IMG/VR virus record: IMGVR_UViG_3300010885_003718 | Span: 1-28,841 of that record | Reading direction: 5' to 3' (one strand) | Length of the DNA stretch: 28,841 nucleotides | From: a virus | Part shown: positions 28,543 through 28,841 of the stretch, one piece after another | How the letters are laid out: each line of letters opens with the position of its first letter | Numbering within the stretch: position 1 is the stretch's first letter | Made by a program: the position numbers and the translations under genes | Notes under the pieces: generated by a model | Told to the model about the DNA's origin: nothing | The model's database searches: none | Seen by the model: only the letters and a program-made list of their open reading frames with translations

Positions 28543-28686
28543 TATTATACTAATAAGCAAATTAAAAAAAAATAAATTAAAATTAAAAAATAGGCGTTTT
28601 AAGGCAATAATATTTTTATAATATACAAATACTCCTAAAAACAAAGTTATTTGCTTAAAATCAAAATTATGGGCTAAATTTTAAGT

Positions 28687-28841
28687 TTACTTGCTTAATT
28701 TGTGTGCAAACATTTTTATAATTGTAGATGGCTTTATAAATTTACAAATCAATCGTAATATAAAACCAGCATTGGTTGTTGAAGTAGAACTAGCATAATC
28801 TTGTGCTGCATTGTCTAATGACTCTTTTATAGGGTCTGGAA
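28687..28841 (-). CDS. Small protein downstream of endolysin, 3' part with stop (start lies at 142)
   Basis: This is the other end of the 57-residue gene that starts at 142. In this copy the first codons are missing because the contig stops at 28841. The frame runs from the repeat into unique sequence and ends at TAA (28689-28687); the last residues read FAHKLSK. It is not a separate gene. Confidence 0.7.
   Translation of the reverse strand, partial: PDPIKESLDNAAQDYASSTSTTNAGFILRLICKFIKPSTIIKMFAHKLSK
28719..28841. repeat. Terminal direct repeat, right copy (contig overlap)
   Basis: This is the second copy of the 123-bp end repeat, identical to bases 1-123. Removing one copy leaves a circle of about 28,718 bp. 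The base before this copy (28718) is followed correctly by the sequence at position 1, so joining the ends breaks no gene. Confidence 0.95.

Larger units (their letters stand above)
28438..28686. other. Non-coding, extremely AT-rich region; candidate origin and promoter region
   Basis: No start codon for a minus-strand frame occurs in these 249 bases. From 28461 to 28590 only 7 of 130 bases are G or C. A near-direct repeat of 26 and 24 bases (28480-28505 and 28519-28542), made of A and T only, lies in it. A -7-like TAACTTTG box (28649-28642) could start NinG transcription, but no TTTG stands 19 nt before it. An easily melted stretch of this kind suits a replication origin; this is inference. 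Confidence 0.6.

Noticed and set aside
28438-28686. Phage attachment site or lysogeny region in the long intergenic gap
   Set aside because: No integrase, excisionase or repressor was recognised anywhere in the complete genome, so an attachment site has no support.

Overview
The window is one complete circular tailed-phage genome written as a linear contig. The first 123 bases (1-123) recur exactly as the last 123 (28719-28841), and one small gene reads straight through the join. The unique length is therefore about 28,718 bp. Every gene I can support lies on the minus strand, so transcription runs from high to low coordinates. The DNA is strongly AT-rich and Shine-Dalgarno sites are almost absent. 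One promoter matches the Bacteroidota form TTTG-N19-TAnnTTTG exactly. The capsid, scaffold, portal and small-terminase proteins have the look of Bacteroidota (probably Flavobacteriaceae) phages. A 649-residue tape measure, a frameshifted tail chaperone and no sheath gene point to a long, non-contractile tail (siphovirus).

Layout in the direction of transcription: (1) 28.69-27.7 kb holds an extremely AT-rich intergenic region, then a NinG-like gene closed by a strong terminator. (2) 27.7-24.7 kb is an early block of very small genes with a RadC/JAB protein, an ERF-family annealing protein and a DUF3127/SSB-like protein, ending in a terminator. (3) 24.6-21.1 kb has a DnaB/RecA-type helicase, an ECF-like sigma factor, small unknowns, a PD-(D/E)XK-like protein and a PAPS-reductase-family protein. 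(4) From a clear host-type promoter at 21.05 kb come a compact C5-cytosine methylase, a 5'-3' exonuclease, a stand-alone DnaA domain IV protein and a ParB-methylase fusion. (5) 17.65-16 kb has a NUMOD1-like protein and both terminase subunits. (6) 15.9-9 kb is the tail module. (7) 9.0-0.9 kb is the head module, with protease, scaffold, major capsid, portal and connector. (8) 0.9 kb round to 28.69 kb is lysis: a small lysine-rich protein, a holin-like protein, an M15 endolysin and a last small gene that crosses the join.

Genes are packed with ATGA or 11-nt overlaps, suggesting translational coupling. No DNA polymerase, primase, integrase, repressor, tRNA or CRISPR was recognised. Since the genome looks complete, the phage probably borrows the host replisome and is probably strictly lytic. 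The most interesting signal is a promoter-like motif, (G/A)CAAA-N13/14-CGTTATA(C/T), found four times exactly 4 nt before the start codons of structural genes. It resembles an ECF sigma promoter, and the phage encodes an ECF-like sigma factor, so the two may form a phage-specific late-transcription switch that makes nearly leaderless mRNAs.
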